From: Natronomonas moolapensis 8.8.11
Lineage (GTDB): Archaea; Halobacteriota; Halobacteria; Halobacteriales; Haloarculaceae
NCBI RefSeq assembly: GCF_000591055.1
Contig: NC_020388.1
Coordinates: 1,426,001 to 1,490,000, forward strand
DNA: 64,000 bases
Direction: 5' to 3'
Shown: positions 8,700 to 17,676 of the stretch, one piece after another
Layout: every line of letters begins with the position of its first letter
How positions within the stretch are numbered: position 1 is the stretch's first letter
Program-made: the position numbers and the translations under genes
Notes under the pieces: generated by a model
Told to the model about the DNA's origin: nothing
Database searches by the model: none
The model's input: only the letters and a program-made list of their open reading frames with translations

Positions 8700-9179
8700 C
8701 ATTCTTCTTACATGGGGCAAAGAATCAGCAATATTTGCGAAACATACCCCCGAGTGAATTACTTTTTATAAACTTTAAATGGGTGTAGAAAGATTAGAAA
8801 TATAGATAGATGGTTTCATCTATGTATCTGATTCAGTTGGCCGTTTCACGACGCTCGACGCATCGAGCAGCCCGATATCGACAGTCCAACCCTTTGGTTC
8901 GAAGGCGAAATTCCCGGTGAACACACCTAGTTTCCGATGAAACTGCTATTCATAAACTGTATATCGCTACATGATTCTCTGAACAGTTGGAAGTTGAGAC
9001 TAAAGCGAGTTTAGCGGGGCTGTGATGCGTGGTTTCGATCGAATCAGTGAACAGAAACTGCTTCAGATCACCCTACGTCCGCGTCTTCCTGTCGTACCAA
9101 CAACCAGATCGTCGTTTTTTCGAGATTCTCGATAGCGTTGCCACTCGGAAATCTGCGCTGACCCAGATTGAACACTCTA
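8700..9179. other. Gene-poor spacer with a possible coding remnant
   Basis: No complete gene is visible. On the minus strand a stretch ending with a stop at 8820-8822 reads VFTGNFAFEPKGWTVDI and so on for about 35 residues with haloarchaeal codon use, but an in-frame stop lies just upstream and no start is evident; it may be the 3' remnant of a decayed gene. The distal part probably includes the end of the following transposase element, for which I found no inverted repeats. Confidence 0.35.
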
Positions 9180-10856
9180 CTACCCGATCCCTGTTTCCTT
9201 CTTCAGCAGCGTCAGCGTATTATCGGCCGTCACAATCGGCGAATGTTCGTACTCACCGGTCAACTCGACCTGCACAAGCAAATCGACTGCTCGCCAAATC
9301 GAGTACAGCAGACACGCGAACGCGAAATAGAAGAATCGCAGTCCGAAATTCTTCGAGGTCGTCGCAGCCATGAACCGCTCGATCGACTTATAGCCACTCT
9401 CGATTTCCCACCGGTACCCGTACTCTGTGAGGTGACCACTCCCGCAATTCGACATGAACACCGAATACTGCCGGTGGTCGTCGTGCTCGGAGTCCTCTTT
9501 CCGCCGATAGATCAGCGTCGTCTCATGCCACTCATTCTTGCCGAGATGGAGCTTCCGGTCGGTCTCGTACCGATCTTGGCCGTGTTGGAGCAGTCGCTTG
9601 GCCTGAGCTTTCTCGCTGGTCTGCATCCGCTTGGGCACGACGTACGACAGCCCGCGCTGACTAATCATCTCCAGAACGTGCTGGCTATCGAACTCCCGGT
9701 CCATCAGGACGTTATCGACGTGGACGAGGTTCTCAGCTGAATCCAGCAAGTCCGCGACGATTGTTTTGCGTGACTCGCCTCGTCGAACTGGTCGCGCGTC
9801 AAGCACGAGGGGGACAGCGTTGCCGACCAACTGGACGGTCGCCCACTGGTAGGCGTACTCGTCGTTCTTCTCCTTCGTCCTGATAATCTCGTCCTCGTGG
9901 TCCGTTCTATCCCCCGTGAAGGGATCGTCCTCGGTGATATCGATGGCAACGATGCCTGCGCGAAAGAATTTCTCTGTCTCCGCGACCGCGTCGATGAGCT
10001 GCCGGATCGCTCGTCGGTACATCTCTCGAATCCGCTCGATAGAGAGGTCGCGAATGTGGTCGCGATGAGCGTGTCCGAGTGGTGTTCGGTCCCGAGTTGA
10101 CTCGTGGATGAAGCTCCGAGCGCCTTCATTAGCGGCCAAGTTCTCACGGAGTCCCAGATAGGTCTGCAAGCCCCAGTAGGCGTTCTCGTGGATCTCACAG
10201 CCCTCGCCACGGTCCAGCGAGAACGCCGGAAAGACGACACGGCTGACGTGGTCAGTGACCTTCTCTGCCTGCTTCAACGTGGTTTGATCATCCGGGTCTG
10301 ACTCACCAGACTCGTTCCCGTGGTATCGGAGCTTTCGTGCCGGCTCACGCGGAACCGCGACACCTGCATTCCGTGCTTTGATGAGAATCGTTCGAGCCGC
10401 CGAATCGACAGTCTCCCTGAGGTCAGCGGTGAATCTCTCGTGCCAGCTTCGCCACAGTGTCGACTGATCCGGGATCGCCTCGAAACCGAGTTGCTCGCAG
10501 AGTTCAGGACGGGTCCCGAGGTAGTCGACGAGTGCTGTTTCGTGTTCCCACCCGTGGAGTTCTTTCAGTACGAACGCCCGAAAGAGGGCGTCCATCTGGT
10601 AGCGTGTCGACCCCTCATAACGGTCGTGGCCGCTGAACCGGAAGTAGGCTAGCGGGAGCGCACAAACGAATTCCTCGATCGAGTTGTGGTTACCGTGCTC
10701 GAACCACGTCTGTGCGACTGTCCGAACATCCGATTCTAGTCCGGCAAGCGACGTTCGATCATACAGCGGCGTCGAATCATATGATGGCCAAGTGATATAC
10801 GGGTGCTGGACAATCCGTCGAAAGACATCACGACGAGAGGCAAGTGTTGAGGACAC
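9180..10856 (-). CDS. DDE transposase, IS4-superfamily-like
   Basis: The 558-residue transposase is uninterrupted. Candidate catalytic residues are Asp in AGIVAIDITEDDPF, Asp in NVLMDREFDSQHV and Glu in YRWEIESGYKSIERF, the last resembling the Y-(2)-R-(3)-E-(6)-K pattern of IS4-type enzymes. The N-terminal third (WHERFTADL, DQSTLWRSWH) is helical and probably binds the ends. I could not identify terminal inverted repeats or a target duplication, so the element boundaries are not given. Closest named haloarchaeal IS not determined. Confidence 0.75.
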   Translation of the reverse strand: MSSTLASRRDVFRRIVQHPYITWPSYDSTPLYDRTSLAGLESDVRTVAQTWFEHGNHNSIEEFVCALPLAYFRFSGHDRYEGSTRYQMDALFRAFVLKELHGWEHETALVDYLGTRPELCEQLGFEAIPDQSTLWRSWHERFTADLRETVDSAARTILIKARNAGVAVPREPARKLRYHGNESGESDPDDQTTLKQAEKVTDHVSRVVFPAFSLDRGEGCEIHENAYWGLQTYLGLRENLAANEGARSFIHESTRDRTPLGHAHRDHIRDLSIERIREMYRRAIRQLIDAVAETEKFFRAGIVAIDITEDDPFTGDRTDHEDEIIRTKEKNDEYAYQWATVQLVGNAVPLVLDARPVRRGESRKTIVADLLDSAENLVHVDNVLMDREFDSQHVLEMISQRGLSYVVPKRMQTSEKAQAKRLLQHGQDRYETDRKLHLGKNEWHETTLIYRRKEDSEHDDHRQYSVFMSNCGSGHLTEYGYRWEIESGYKSIERFMAATTSKNFGLRFFYFAFACLLYSIWRAVDLLVQVELTGEYEHSPIVTADNTLTLLKKETGIG

Positions 10857-10918
10857 GGCTTTTCTAAAAATCGTGGTTTAAGTCCGTGACAGACAATTTG
10901 TAAATAATAAAATAAATT

Positions 10919-11764
10919 TCAGAATACTCCGATAATGAATCCACCGCCCATGATGATGAGGACGGCAGCAGAGAAGACCGGCAAATACGGCGTGTACTGT
11001 TTGACGGTCTCTTCGTAGTTCTGATAGCCCGCAATCAGCAGCATCGTCAGCCCCACAATACCGAAAATAACGGTAATCGCGTATACACTCATCAGTTCGA
11101 GACAGTAGTTCGATCCGGCACAGAGGGCGATGATTTCGAATTCTTCCTCGTGAGCAAACCCAAGCAGGAACGCGAACCAGGCGATTCCGAACAGTCCTCT
11201 TTCAGCAACGTCATCAGAACTCTCGTGTGCATGTGAGTGCCCACCAACGAATGGCAGTGCGTGCTTCAGGCGAGAGACGAGTCCCTCGTCGTCCTGTGAC
11301 TGTGGATGGTCGTGGGTATCTCTGTGACTGTGTCCGTGTCTGGAGTGGTTCGCCGACTCGTGGTCAGGGCTCTTGTGCTGGTGAGAGTGGTCGCTATCGT
11401 GATTGCCATGCGAGTGGTCGTGGTGGTATTCTCGAATTCCAAGGCCGATAAGCAGGACACCTGCAACCAGACTGACTGGGCCGCCGATCTGGATACCACC
11501 CAGAACAGTAACTGGTTCGTTAATTTGTGTGAGACTGAAATACGATTTCGCGTAGAAGAACGCACCAACCATCGCGATACTACTGATCAGGTGCCCGACA
11601 CCGAGGATGAAACTCGCCGCAAAGCCGTAGAGCCACTTGTTCGTCTGGTCCAACGCGTACGAGGCGGCAACAGGCCACCCATGACCAGGTTCAACCCCGT
11701 GGACGGCTCCAAGTGCGACCGCACCGAGCAATAATCCGAGAGTGTTTCCAGGTACCATCGTCAT
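10919..11764 (-). CDS. NicO/RcnA-type nickel or cobalt transporter
   Basis: This 281-residue integral membrane protein has about six hydrophobic segments and a long central loop (about residues 113-180) that is extremely rich in His, Asp and Ser. The N-terminal helix contains HGVEPGHGWP, the counterpart of the His/Asp metal-selectivity motif of NiCoT/NicO transporters. His-rich loops of this kind bind nickel or cobalt. The gene is divergent from a NikR homologue 101 bp away, which supports a nickel-linked role and regulation. Import and efflux both occur in this family and cannot be told apart here. Confidence 0.75.
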   Translation of the reverse strand: MTMVPGNTLGLLLGAVALGAVHGVEPGHGWPVAASYALDQTNKWLYGFAASFILGVGHLISSIAMVGAFFYAKSYFSLTQINEPVTVLGGIQIGGPVSLVAGVLLIGLGIREYHHDHSHGNHDSDHSHQHKSPDHESANHSRHGHSHRDTHDHPQSQDDEGLVSRLKHALPFVGGHSHAHESSDDVAERGLFGIAWFAFLLGFAHEEEFEIIALCAGSNYCLELMSVYAITVIFGIVGLTMLLIAGYQNYEETVKQYTPYLPVFSAAVLIIMGGGFIIGVF

Positions 11765-11829
11765 ACCCTGAACTCGGTAAGAGCACCGAATAACGGTTGT
11801 TAATACCTGATTGGGGGCATCGTCATACT

Positions 11830-11845
11830 CGGGACTCTTGTGTCC
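11830..11845. promoter_or_regulatory. Palindrome in the nikR/transporter intergenic region
   Basis: The divergent promoter region contains GGGACTCTTGTGTCCC, two perfect 5-bp arms around a 6-bp spacer, about 20 bp before the nikR start. It is a plausible operator for autoregulation by NikR, which binds dyad sites, but a chance hairpin cannot be excluded. Confidence 0.3.
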
Positions 11846-11865
11846 CGGGTACCCAGTACGACCGT

Positions 11866-12255
11866 ATGCGAACGAGTTTCAATATCCCGGATGCGGTTGT
11901 CGAAGAGTTCGATCAGGTCTGGCAAGACGAGGGACTAGACAATCGGTCACGAGCGGTTCGCGAGGCGATGCAGGAGTATATCGAGTCGCATTCCCGACTC
12001 GAAGATCTCAGCGAGGACGTTATCGCGCTCGTCGCCTTCGACTACCGCCATCACGAGGTGATCGGGGAACTTCACGGTGTTCAACACGACTATCAGGACG
12101 TGATTCTCAACACGAGCCACACACACCAAGGGGAGTGGTGTCTCGAGTCCTTATTCTGCCAGGGGACCGGCGAACGCATTCGGGAACTGACCTACCGCCT
12201 TCGTGACTTCGACGGCGTGAATCGGGTGAAAATCATGGTGATTCGAGATAAATGA
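11866..12255 (+). CDS. nikR: NikR-like nickel-responsive regulator
   Basis: The 129-residue protein begins with a ribbon-helix-helix domain (MRTSFNIPDAVVEEFDQVW...NRSRAVREAM) followed by an ACT-like metal-binding domain. Candidate nickel ligands are His in ELHGVQHDYQDV, the two His of SHTHQGEWC and its Cys. In E. coli NikR the pattern is H-x-H-x5-C; here it is H-x-H-x4-C, one residue shorter. The reading frame is open further upstream, but the ATG at 11866 starts exactly at the RHH strand. It is divergent from the NicO-like transporter, its probable target. Confidence 0.8.
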   Translation: MRTSFNIPDAVVEEFDQVWQDEGLDNRSRAVREAMQEYIESHSRLEDLSEDVIALVAFDYRHHEVIGELHGVQHDYQDVILNTSHTHQGEWCLESLFCQGTGERIRELTYRLRDFDGVNRVKIMVIRDK

Positions 12256-12285
12256 GTGCGGCAGATGCCCCGTGAATTCGCACGC

Positions 12286-12672
12286 TCAGTCCGCTGCCGT
12301 TGCCGTGTTGCCGGTCGACTCGGATGACGTGTTCAGGTAGAGGTAGACCAACACGAGGATCAAGGCGACCTGAACCGCCTTGTCAACGTAGTCGATCATT
12401 CCGTATTCCGACTTGGCCACGATCCAGAGGGGGAACTGCACGGCCGTATACGGAATTCCGATCAGGTAGAGCAGTCGCCGCCGGTAGTCGAAGAAAAAGA
12501 GCACAAGTGCACCGGCGTAGCCGACGCCTGCAAGTGCAACGGGAATCCGTCCCTCGACGAGACCAGCATAGACGTGGAGAACGCCAGTTACGATGACTAA
12601 CGCAACTGCTAGCCACTGGAGCTGGGTGAGTGATCCTATCCGACCCGCGGGATTATTTTGTGCTTTTGTCAC
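12286..12672 (-). CDS. Four-helix membrane protein of unknown function
   Basis: I place the start at a GTG (VTKAQNNPAGRIGSL), giving 128 residues; the frame extends upstream to 12816, but that extension is basic and unlike haloarchaeal protein. Four membrane helices are clear (LQWLAVALVIVTGVLHVY, VALAGVGYAGALVLFFF, YLIGIPYTAVQFPLWIV, VALILVLVYLYL). It resembles the protein encoded at 14716-15120 in length, helix number and the GVLHxxA motif in the first helix, so the two look like distant paralogues. Function unknown. Confidence 0.6.
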   Translation of the reverse strand: MTKAQNNPAGRIGSLTQLQWLAVALVIVTGVLHVYAGLVEGRIPVALAGVGYAGALVLFFFDYRRRLLYLIGIPYTAVQFPLWIVAKSEYGMIDYVDKAVQVALILVLVYLYLNTSSESTGNTATAAD

Positions 12673-12892
12673 AATACTATATCGTTCGTGATATGGGATA
12701 AGGACTGTTATTATCCGACTCCGGGTGTCATCATACGCTATTCGATAAGTTGTGGCGGTTTCTCGGTTATAGTGGCTGTAGCTGCGCTTTCGCTTAGAAA
12801 AGACTATTTTCCACACAACTGATACGGTTAGACGTTACTAGCTATGCATTGAGATGGCCAGTCTCAATTATTGCCGAACAGTAGCCTGAGCG

Positions 12893-13315
12893 TTACTCTT
12901 TGAAGCGATACCCCCATTTACGAAGGACGTCGGCGACTTCGTCAGAGTGCTCGGCGGCAACGTGCACCATCGCTTCTCGAACATCTGTGAGGTACACGTC
13001 AGTCCCCATCTCCTCCTCGACAGCTTGTTGGACATCGTCCTCGAGGCTGGCAGCCTCCTCACGGAGGAAGTACTGAATCATTGAGCGGTCGTCCTTCACG
13101 CCATCGCGCTGGAAAATGTACGGGAGTGTCTCGGCGTCGGGGCCTGGCTCAGTGTCGGCTGATCTGGCTTCATCGGCACCGTCGTCGAACGGGTCTGAGG
13201 AGTTACCTTCAGTTGGACTTGGATCGCTCTGCGAGCCGCTTGCATCGCTCTCGTCACCTGCACCCTCATCGGCGAATGGATCGCTTCCAGCCCCGCTTTT
13301 CATGCCGTTCGTCAT
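12893..13315 (-). CDS. Partner protein of ParA in a partition operon
   Basis: The 140-residue acidic protein overlaps the 3' end of parA by the four bases ATGA, so the two are translationally coupled. The N-terminal 60 residues are disordered and low-complexity (SDPFADEGAGDESD). The C-terminal part (LPYIFQRDGVKDDRSMIQYF onward) is a compact helical domain ending in LRKWGYRF. Small genes in this position usually encode the DNA-binding or adaptor protein of a type I partition system; no ParB fold is visible, so the role is inferred from position. Confidence 0.6.
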   Translation of the reverse strand: MTNGMKSGAGSDPFADEGAGDESDASGSQSDPSPTEGNSSDPFDDGADEARSADTEPGPDAETLPYIFQRDGVKDDRSMIQYFLREEAASLEDDVQQAVEEEMGTDVYLTDVREAMVHVAAEHSDEVADVLRKWGYRFKE

Positions 13316-14145
13316 GGTTTCACCCCTTCGACATGCCCGGCGAGATCGCGCATCTTCTCAAGCGTTTCGACCTCGTAGTCGCGACGCTGGCTGCGGTGGT
13401 TCTCGATGTAGTGAAACGCGGTGCAGCGCTGGGCCCAACAGCCCTCGAACAGCGACGAGCGATCCCGGATCGCGACCGGCGCATCGTACCCGTGGTCGCT
13501 GATCCGTTCAAGATAGCGCTCTCGGTCGCTGGTCTGGCCGACGCCGTTCGGGACGACTGCCAAGACGCCGACGTCGAAGCCCAACTGCTCTTCTAAGTTC
13601 ATCACGACGTCTTCGAGGCCCTCGATCGACTGCATCCCCTTGCCTGTAGGTTCGACCGGGATCACGAGCGAGCGCGTCGCGGCAACAGCATTGTACAGGT
13701 GTGGGCCCGCGGTTGCCGGTGGGTCCACTACGATCGTGTCGTATTTGTCAGGTATCCCCGCTTCTGAGAGAACCTGTCGCAGTCGATCGTTCGGTTCAAA
13801 TTCTTCCTCAAGATCAGCAGCGAACCCTTCTGCCCGCGTCAGAAGGTTATTCAGATTCTCAAGCATATTGTGCGATGGGACGACATCGAACCCAAATGGT
13901 GACTCCTGGATTAGGTCTACAAAGGGACCGTTTGGGCGGTCAATCAGGTGACGCGCGATGTTGTCAGCGTTGCTATCGTCTCGTGGGGCGTCAAGATCCA
14001 GCGGATACGTCAGAGATCCCTGCTGTGGGTCCAAATCGATTGCCAACACGTCGCGCCCGTGCTGGGCGTGGGCGTCGGCGAGATTCGACGCGAGGGTAGT
14101 CTTCCCGACGCCGCCCGCCTCGGAGTATGTGGTGTAGGTGAGCAT
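13312..14145 (-). CDS. parA: ParA/Soj-type partition ATPase
   Basis: The 277-residue protein has a deviant Walker A, EAGGVGKTTLASNLA, close to the start, a Walker A' strand VLAIDLDPQQGSL and Walker B YDTIVVDPPATAGP. These are the marks of ParA/Soj ATPases that position plasmid or chromosome DNA. There is no extra N-terminal regulatory domain (type Ib-like length). It forms an operon with the 140-residue gene that overlaps its stop. About 75-150 bp upstream lies a set of inverted repeats that may be the centromere and operator. Confidence 0.85.
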   Translation of the reverse strand: MLTYTTYSEAGGVGKTTLASNLADAHAQHGRDVLAIDLDPQQGSLTYPLDLDAPRDDSNADNIARHLIDRPNGPFVDLIQESPFGFDVVPSHNMLENLNNLLTRAEGFAADLEEEFEPNDRLRQVLSEAGIPDKYDTIVVDPPATAGPHLYNAVAATRSLVIPVEPTGKGMQSIEGLEDVVMNLEEQLGFDVGVLAVVPNGVGQTSDRERYLERISDHGYDAPVAIRDRSSLFEGCWAQRCTAFHYIENHRSQRRDYEVETLEKMRDLAGHVEGVKP

Positions 14146-14217
14146 ATCTAACTGTTAGGGCTCATTGGTTATAATATTCAGTCAGACATTTTGGCCAGGC
14201 TGACTATACATCCTAAT

Positions 14218-14296
14218 TAGTTATACTATTTAGTTAGACTTTCTAGTATAACTAAAGTCAGGACTAAGTTATACTAGCGAGTCTAACTGGTTAGAC
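14218..14296. repeat. Inverted repeats upstream of parA (parS/operator candidate)
   Basis: Two related motifs alternate. TAGTTATACTA occurs at 14218-14228, its inverse TAGTATAACTA at 14244-14254, and AGTTATACTA again at about 14267-14276. AGTTAGAC occurs at 14232-14239, its inverse GTCTAACT at 14281-14288, and GGTTAGAC at 14289-14296. The density and two-orientation spacing directly upstream of a parA operon suggest a partition site that also autoregulates the operon. Confidence 0.6.
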
Positions 14297-14361
14297 CGAC
14301 GTTACGTTGTGGCCTGTGTCCGCTCTCTCGTGCGTACGACTTGGTGTAACATTTTGACGTT

Positions 14362-14527
14362 CGCTCTTGCGTAGAAGACTGTTGGTAGAGAGCTGTCTGG
14401 TGATTTTACAAGAGCTGGACTACGTGATCAGTCGATCCAGAGCTGGGGCGAGATCGGTTGAACGAGAGATCTCTAGAAACTCAGCCAATCTACGAGACCG
14501 TCACCAACAATCTACGCCACAAGAGCG
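14362..14527. mobile_element. MITE with IS1595-type ends (166 bp)
   Basis: The left end CGCTCTTGCGTAGAAGACTG and the inverted right end CGCTCTTGTGGCGTAGATTG share CGCTCTTG and the following GTAGA...TGTTGG pattern. The same ends bound the IS1595-type element at 46752-47743 and a second small element at 39180-39333. There is no coding capacity, so it is a non-autonomous derivative. No matching 8-bp target duplication was seen. Confidence 0.6.
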
Positions 14528-14715
14528 TACAAGCCTTGATGACGAGCTCAGAGTTATCGCCCAGTTGATTGAGAGTATGTGCCCTCAACCGCGCTTGTTG
14601 TGTCGTTGGCGGATTACGGGCAAAAACTCCAATTCGGAGAGCAGATCACGAACGCGACGGTGTATTTCGCTGGTCGCACCAAACTGTTTTACTATCCCGT
14701 GTGAAATCTAATTGT

Positions 14716-15120
14716 ATGTCTTCGACACACGCGACCGGCTCAGAACCGCTGTTCTCCCGCCCGTCGAGCTCGGTCGGGACCATCGCGATCGTCATGGCCG
14801 CGATCACCGGTGTGTTACACCTTCTGGCGGTGATGAACGCGATCCAGTTCAGCCAGACGCTTGCGATCCTCTTTGCGCTCAACGGGTTGGGGTTCCTCGG
14901 GGGAATCGTCGTGTACCTCTCGCGGTTTTGGCGTCGACCGCTGTTTTTGCTCGCCGCGGCCTACGGGATCGTGACGATCCTCGCGCTGTTTCAGTTCCAG
15001 GGCTGGAGCGTCGACGCGTTCTATATGGGCGGGAGTCTCAACCCGATCGCCGTCGTCTCGAAAGTCGTCGAGGCGATCTTCGCCGCCTGCTGTCTGTACC
15101 TGTACGCCGCCGACGCGTGA
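14716..15120 (+). CDS. Four-helix membrane protein, paralogue-like to the 12.3-kb gene
   Basis: The 134-residue protein has a polar N-terminus (MSSTHATGSEPLFSRPSSS) and four membrane helices, the first being TIAIVMAAITGVLHLLAV and the last IFAACCLYLYAADA. A TATA-like stretch (ttttactat) about 25 nt before the ATG at 14716 fits leaderless transcription. GVLHL in helix 1 and the YRRRLLYL/WRRPLFLL loop resemble the protein at 12286-12672. Function unknown. Confidence 0.65.
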   Translation: MSSTHATGSEPLFSRPSSSVGTIAIVMAAITGVLHLLAVMNAIQFSQTLAILFALNGLGFLGGIVVYLSRFWRRPLFLLAAAYGIVTILALFQFQGWSVDAFYMGGSLNPIAVVSKVVEAIFAACCLYLYAADA

Positions 15121-15531
15121 GATAGTTCGCGGGCATCGGTCCGATACCGCATCCTCACCCGGCGGGCGCAGAAAAGCGGCCCCTTCTTGTGACTCCGATC
15201 TCCTCACTCGATAACTCAGTTTTGCACGTATCGTAGATGATATAAATCGCCAAATGGAAGCCGATCGATGGCGCTCATCGACTCTACCGATGAAGTAAGA
15301 CTGTCTATGACTCGAAGAAACGGTCCCGCTCAGGTCATCTTGTTGGGTGCTTGATCTGCGGAAGTTGGTGAAGAGAACGATTCTAACTCCAATTTTCGCC
15401 ATGAATATGTCAGTTTCACTACGTGCAAATCCGAATAGCAGTTCTCAGCTTCGTGTATGAGTTCAACCCGGAACCGGGGAGTCCATCTTTCCAGAACCGC
15501 CTTTTTATTATCGGCAAGCGTACCACTAACC
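15121..15531. other. 410-bp intergenic region, nothing recognised
   Basis: No convincing coding frame, RNA gene or terminal repeat is visible. Only the last 30 bp carry a recognisable signal, the TATA box of the polymerase gene. Confidence 0.5.
15502..15509 (+). promoter_or_regulatory. TATA box of the DNA polymerase IV gene
   Basis: TTTTTATT is centred about 26 nt upstream of the ATG at 15532, the expected distance for a leaderless archaeal mRNA. It supports this ATG over the earlier in-frame start at 15457. Confidence 0.55.
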
Positions 15532-16797
15532 ATGCCGGAGGGTGCGGCGACAGTCACAGATTTTGCTCCCACTGAGACTGATCCGCCGATCATTCTGCAC
15601 GTTGACTGTGACTGTTTCTATGCTGCCTGTGAGCGGCTTCGCCGACCTCACCTTGCCAACGAACCGGTCGTCATCGGCATGGGGTATGACCAAGCCGATC
15701 CGCACGGGGCTGTCGCGACTGCCAGTTACGAGGCCCGTGAATACGGCATCGAATCCGCCATGCCGATCAGCGATGCGCTGGAACGGCTTCCGCGACGCGT
15801 TGATGCCGACGCCGGTGATCCAGCGGCTCCCGATCCAGCTGACGCCGGGTACTATCTCCCGGTCGAGATGGACCATTATCAAGCAGTTGGCGGAGACGTC
15901 CACGCCCTCCTCGAGCAATATGCCGATCCGCTTGAACCCGTTAGTATCGATGAAGCCTATCTTGACGTCACCGATGCGACTACCTGGGCAGATGTCGATG
16001 CCTTCGCCCAGACGCTCAAAGCAGAAATCAAAACCACTGTTGGGATCCCTGTCAGTATCGGCGTCGCTCCCACAAAAAGCGCTGCCAAAGTCGCCTCCGA
16101 TCACGACAAACCCGACGGCCTCGTCGCCGTCCGCCCTGGAGACGTTCAGGAGTTTTTTGCCCCCCTTGATATCGAATCAGTTCACGGGATCGGGCCAGTT
16201 ACCGCCGGCAAGTTGCGGGAGCGTGGGATCGACACCGCCGGCGAACTCGCCACCGCCGATCCGGAGACGCTCGTGACTGCTGTGGGATCCAAAGGCCGGG
16301 CGATCCAACAACGGGCTCGCGGGCATGATCCACGCCCGGTGACACCGCCGGACGACCCGAAGAGCATCTCGAAAGAAACCTCGCTCGACCCCGAGGGAGT
16401 TACTGACTCGACTGTTAAAACCGAGGTCGTTCGAGAACTCGCTGAGCAGGTCACGGCCCGTGCGAGCAATAACAACGCTCTCTATCAGACGGTCGGCATC
16501 AAAGTCGTGCAACCCCCATTCGATGTCAACACACGAGAGCGATCGTTTAGCGGTCCTGTCCAAGATGCAGCCCTCGCTAAGACGGTGGCACTGGACCTGT
16601 TAGGCGAGTTTGAGACAGTGCCAGTCCGGAAACTCGGTGTCCGAGTGTCAAATCTCTCGGTTTCCGAACGAGAGCAGGCTCCACTGACCGAGTGGGAGCC
16701 AACTGATACAGCCACCTCCTCAACAGTACTCTCTGAGAATATTCGACAGCGGTTAGCGGAGCAAGGAGATCCACAAGCGACACTTGATGAGTTCTGA
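15532..16797 (+). CDS. dinB: DNA polymerase IV (Y-family, DinB/Dbh)
   Basis: The 421-residue protein has all Y-family catalytic motifs: ILHVDCDCFYAACE (metal-binding Asp and the YA pair before the steric gate region), SYEAREYGI, and PVSIDEAYLDVT with the SxDE carboxylates. The helix-hairpin-helix VHGIGPVTAGKLRERGI and a little-finger domain follow. It should synthesise past DNA lesions with low fidelity. The last seven residues, QATLDEF, fit the QxxLxxF pattern of a PCNA-binding peptide, as in other archaeal Pol IV enzymes. Haloarchaeal plasmids often carry such a gene. Confidence 0.9.
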   Translation: MPEGAATVTDFAPTETDPPIILHVDCDCFYAACERLRRPHLANEPVVIGMGYDQADPHGAVATASYEAREYGIESAMPISDALERLPRRVDADAGDPAAPDPADAGYYLPVEMDHYQAVGGDVHALLEQYADPLEPVSIDEAYLDVTDATTWADVDAFAQTLKAEIKTTVGIPVSIGVAPTKSAAKVASDHDKPDGLVAVRPGDVQEFFAPLDIESVHGIGPVTAGKLRERGIDTAGELATADPETLVTAVGSKGRAIQQRARGHDPRPVTPPDDPKSISKETSLDPEGVTDSTVKTEVVRELAEQVTARASNNNALYQTVGIKVVQPPFDVNTRERSFSGPVQDAALAKTVALDLLGEFETVPVRKLGVRVSNLSVSEREQAPLTEWEPTDTATSSTVLSENIRQRLAEQGDPQATLDEF

Positions 16798-16895
16798 AAA
16801 CCGAGTCTAGAGACGCGTCTCGCGAGCTTCGAGAGGGACTCGGCTCAATCGTTCAATCGGCACCCGCTCACATCTCAGCGTCGGACGGTATCGGA

Positions 16896-17297
16896 TTAGA
16901 GCCCGACGACGAGATCTGTTTCTTCGATCGGTGTCGCTCCCTGCTCGATCGCCTCTTTGACGGACAGTTCGTCTTTCAGCAGGAAAAACAGCTGCCCGTC
17001 GCGCTCCCAATTGAGCACCGAATCCCGGAGAATGTCGGCATGTTCGGTGTATTTGTCTTTGACTACGCAGTAGGATTCTAGGTCATCGGCAACGATTAAC
17101 TCGATGTATTCGTCAGCGAGTTGTTCCCGAACCGAATCGAACTCCTCGGCGGGAATCTCGAACCGATAGGCGTCCTCGTTGTAGTAATCGTTGAGCTGTT
17201 CAAAAAGATCTTTTCGGGTGAAGTAATGGGAAAACAGATACTCGCCATCGATGTGGAAGACGGTGATCCGGTCGGGATCGACATCGAAGGTCGGCAT
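16896..17297 (-). CDS. Hypothetical protein, 133 residues
   Basis: An acidic alpha/beta protein (MPTFDVDPDRITVFHIDGEYL... VKEAIEQGATPIEE). No catalytic motif or membrane helix is seen. It begins 6 bp after the stop of a 48-residue zinc-ribbon gene on the same strand, so the two probably share an mRNA. Function not recognised. Confidence 0.6.
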   Translation of the reverse strand: MPTFDVDPDRITVFHIDGEYLFSHYFTRKDLFEQLNDYYNEDAYRFEIPAEEFDSVREQLADEYIELIVADDLESYCVVKDKYTEHADILRDSVLNWERDGQLFFLLKDELSVKEAIEQGATPIEETDLVVGL

Positions 17298-17303
17298 GGT
17301 TCG

Positions 17304-17450
17304 TTAGGTCGGTGTGATGACCGCGACACAGTCTGGGCACTCGGCGTACTGGCTGTGCCCATTGACGGTTTCGTACTCGATGAGGAGGTCACGGTTCGTG
17401 ATCGGTGTCTCACAGTGTGGGCAGACACCAAGCGTGATGGTTGGATCCAT
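17304..17450 (-). CDS. Small double-CxxC zinc-ribbon protein, 48 residues
   Basis: The translation is MDPTITLGVCPHCETPITNR ... with a second pair in AECPDCVAVI. Two CxxC knuckles 29 residues apart are enough to bind one zinc. Such tiny zinc-finger proteins are frequent in haloarchaea and mostly of unknown role. It is directly upstream of the 133-residue gene (6-bp gap). Confidence 0.6.
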   Translation of the reverse strand: MDPTITLGVCPHCETPITNRDLLIEYETVNGHSQYAECPDCVAVITPT

Positions 17451-17676
17451 TGGGGCTCACCGTTTGAGGGGAAAGGTGCGTGTTGAGGGTGTGACCCCCT
17501 CTACAGAATCAAAAACGACGATCAATAAATAGCTCAGCCAGCCGGAGTGAAAGTGAAATAGAACCTGTTAGGCGATACAGCCGTTTCACTGAGCGGTTAG
17601 TATACTCAGTGTATGGGTCTCAGCGAGTCATAATCAGGTTGTTGGATTCAAGCATCCCTAACACGAGTGCTCAACC

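Noticed and set aside
8820-8925. Minus-strand coding-like stretch
   Set aside because: No start and an in-frame stop upstream; too short to call more than a possible remnant.
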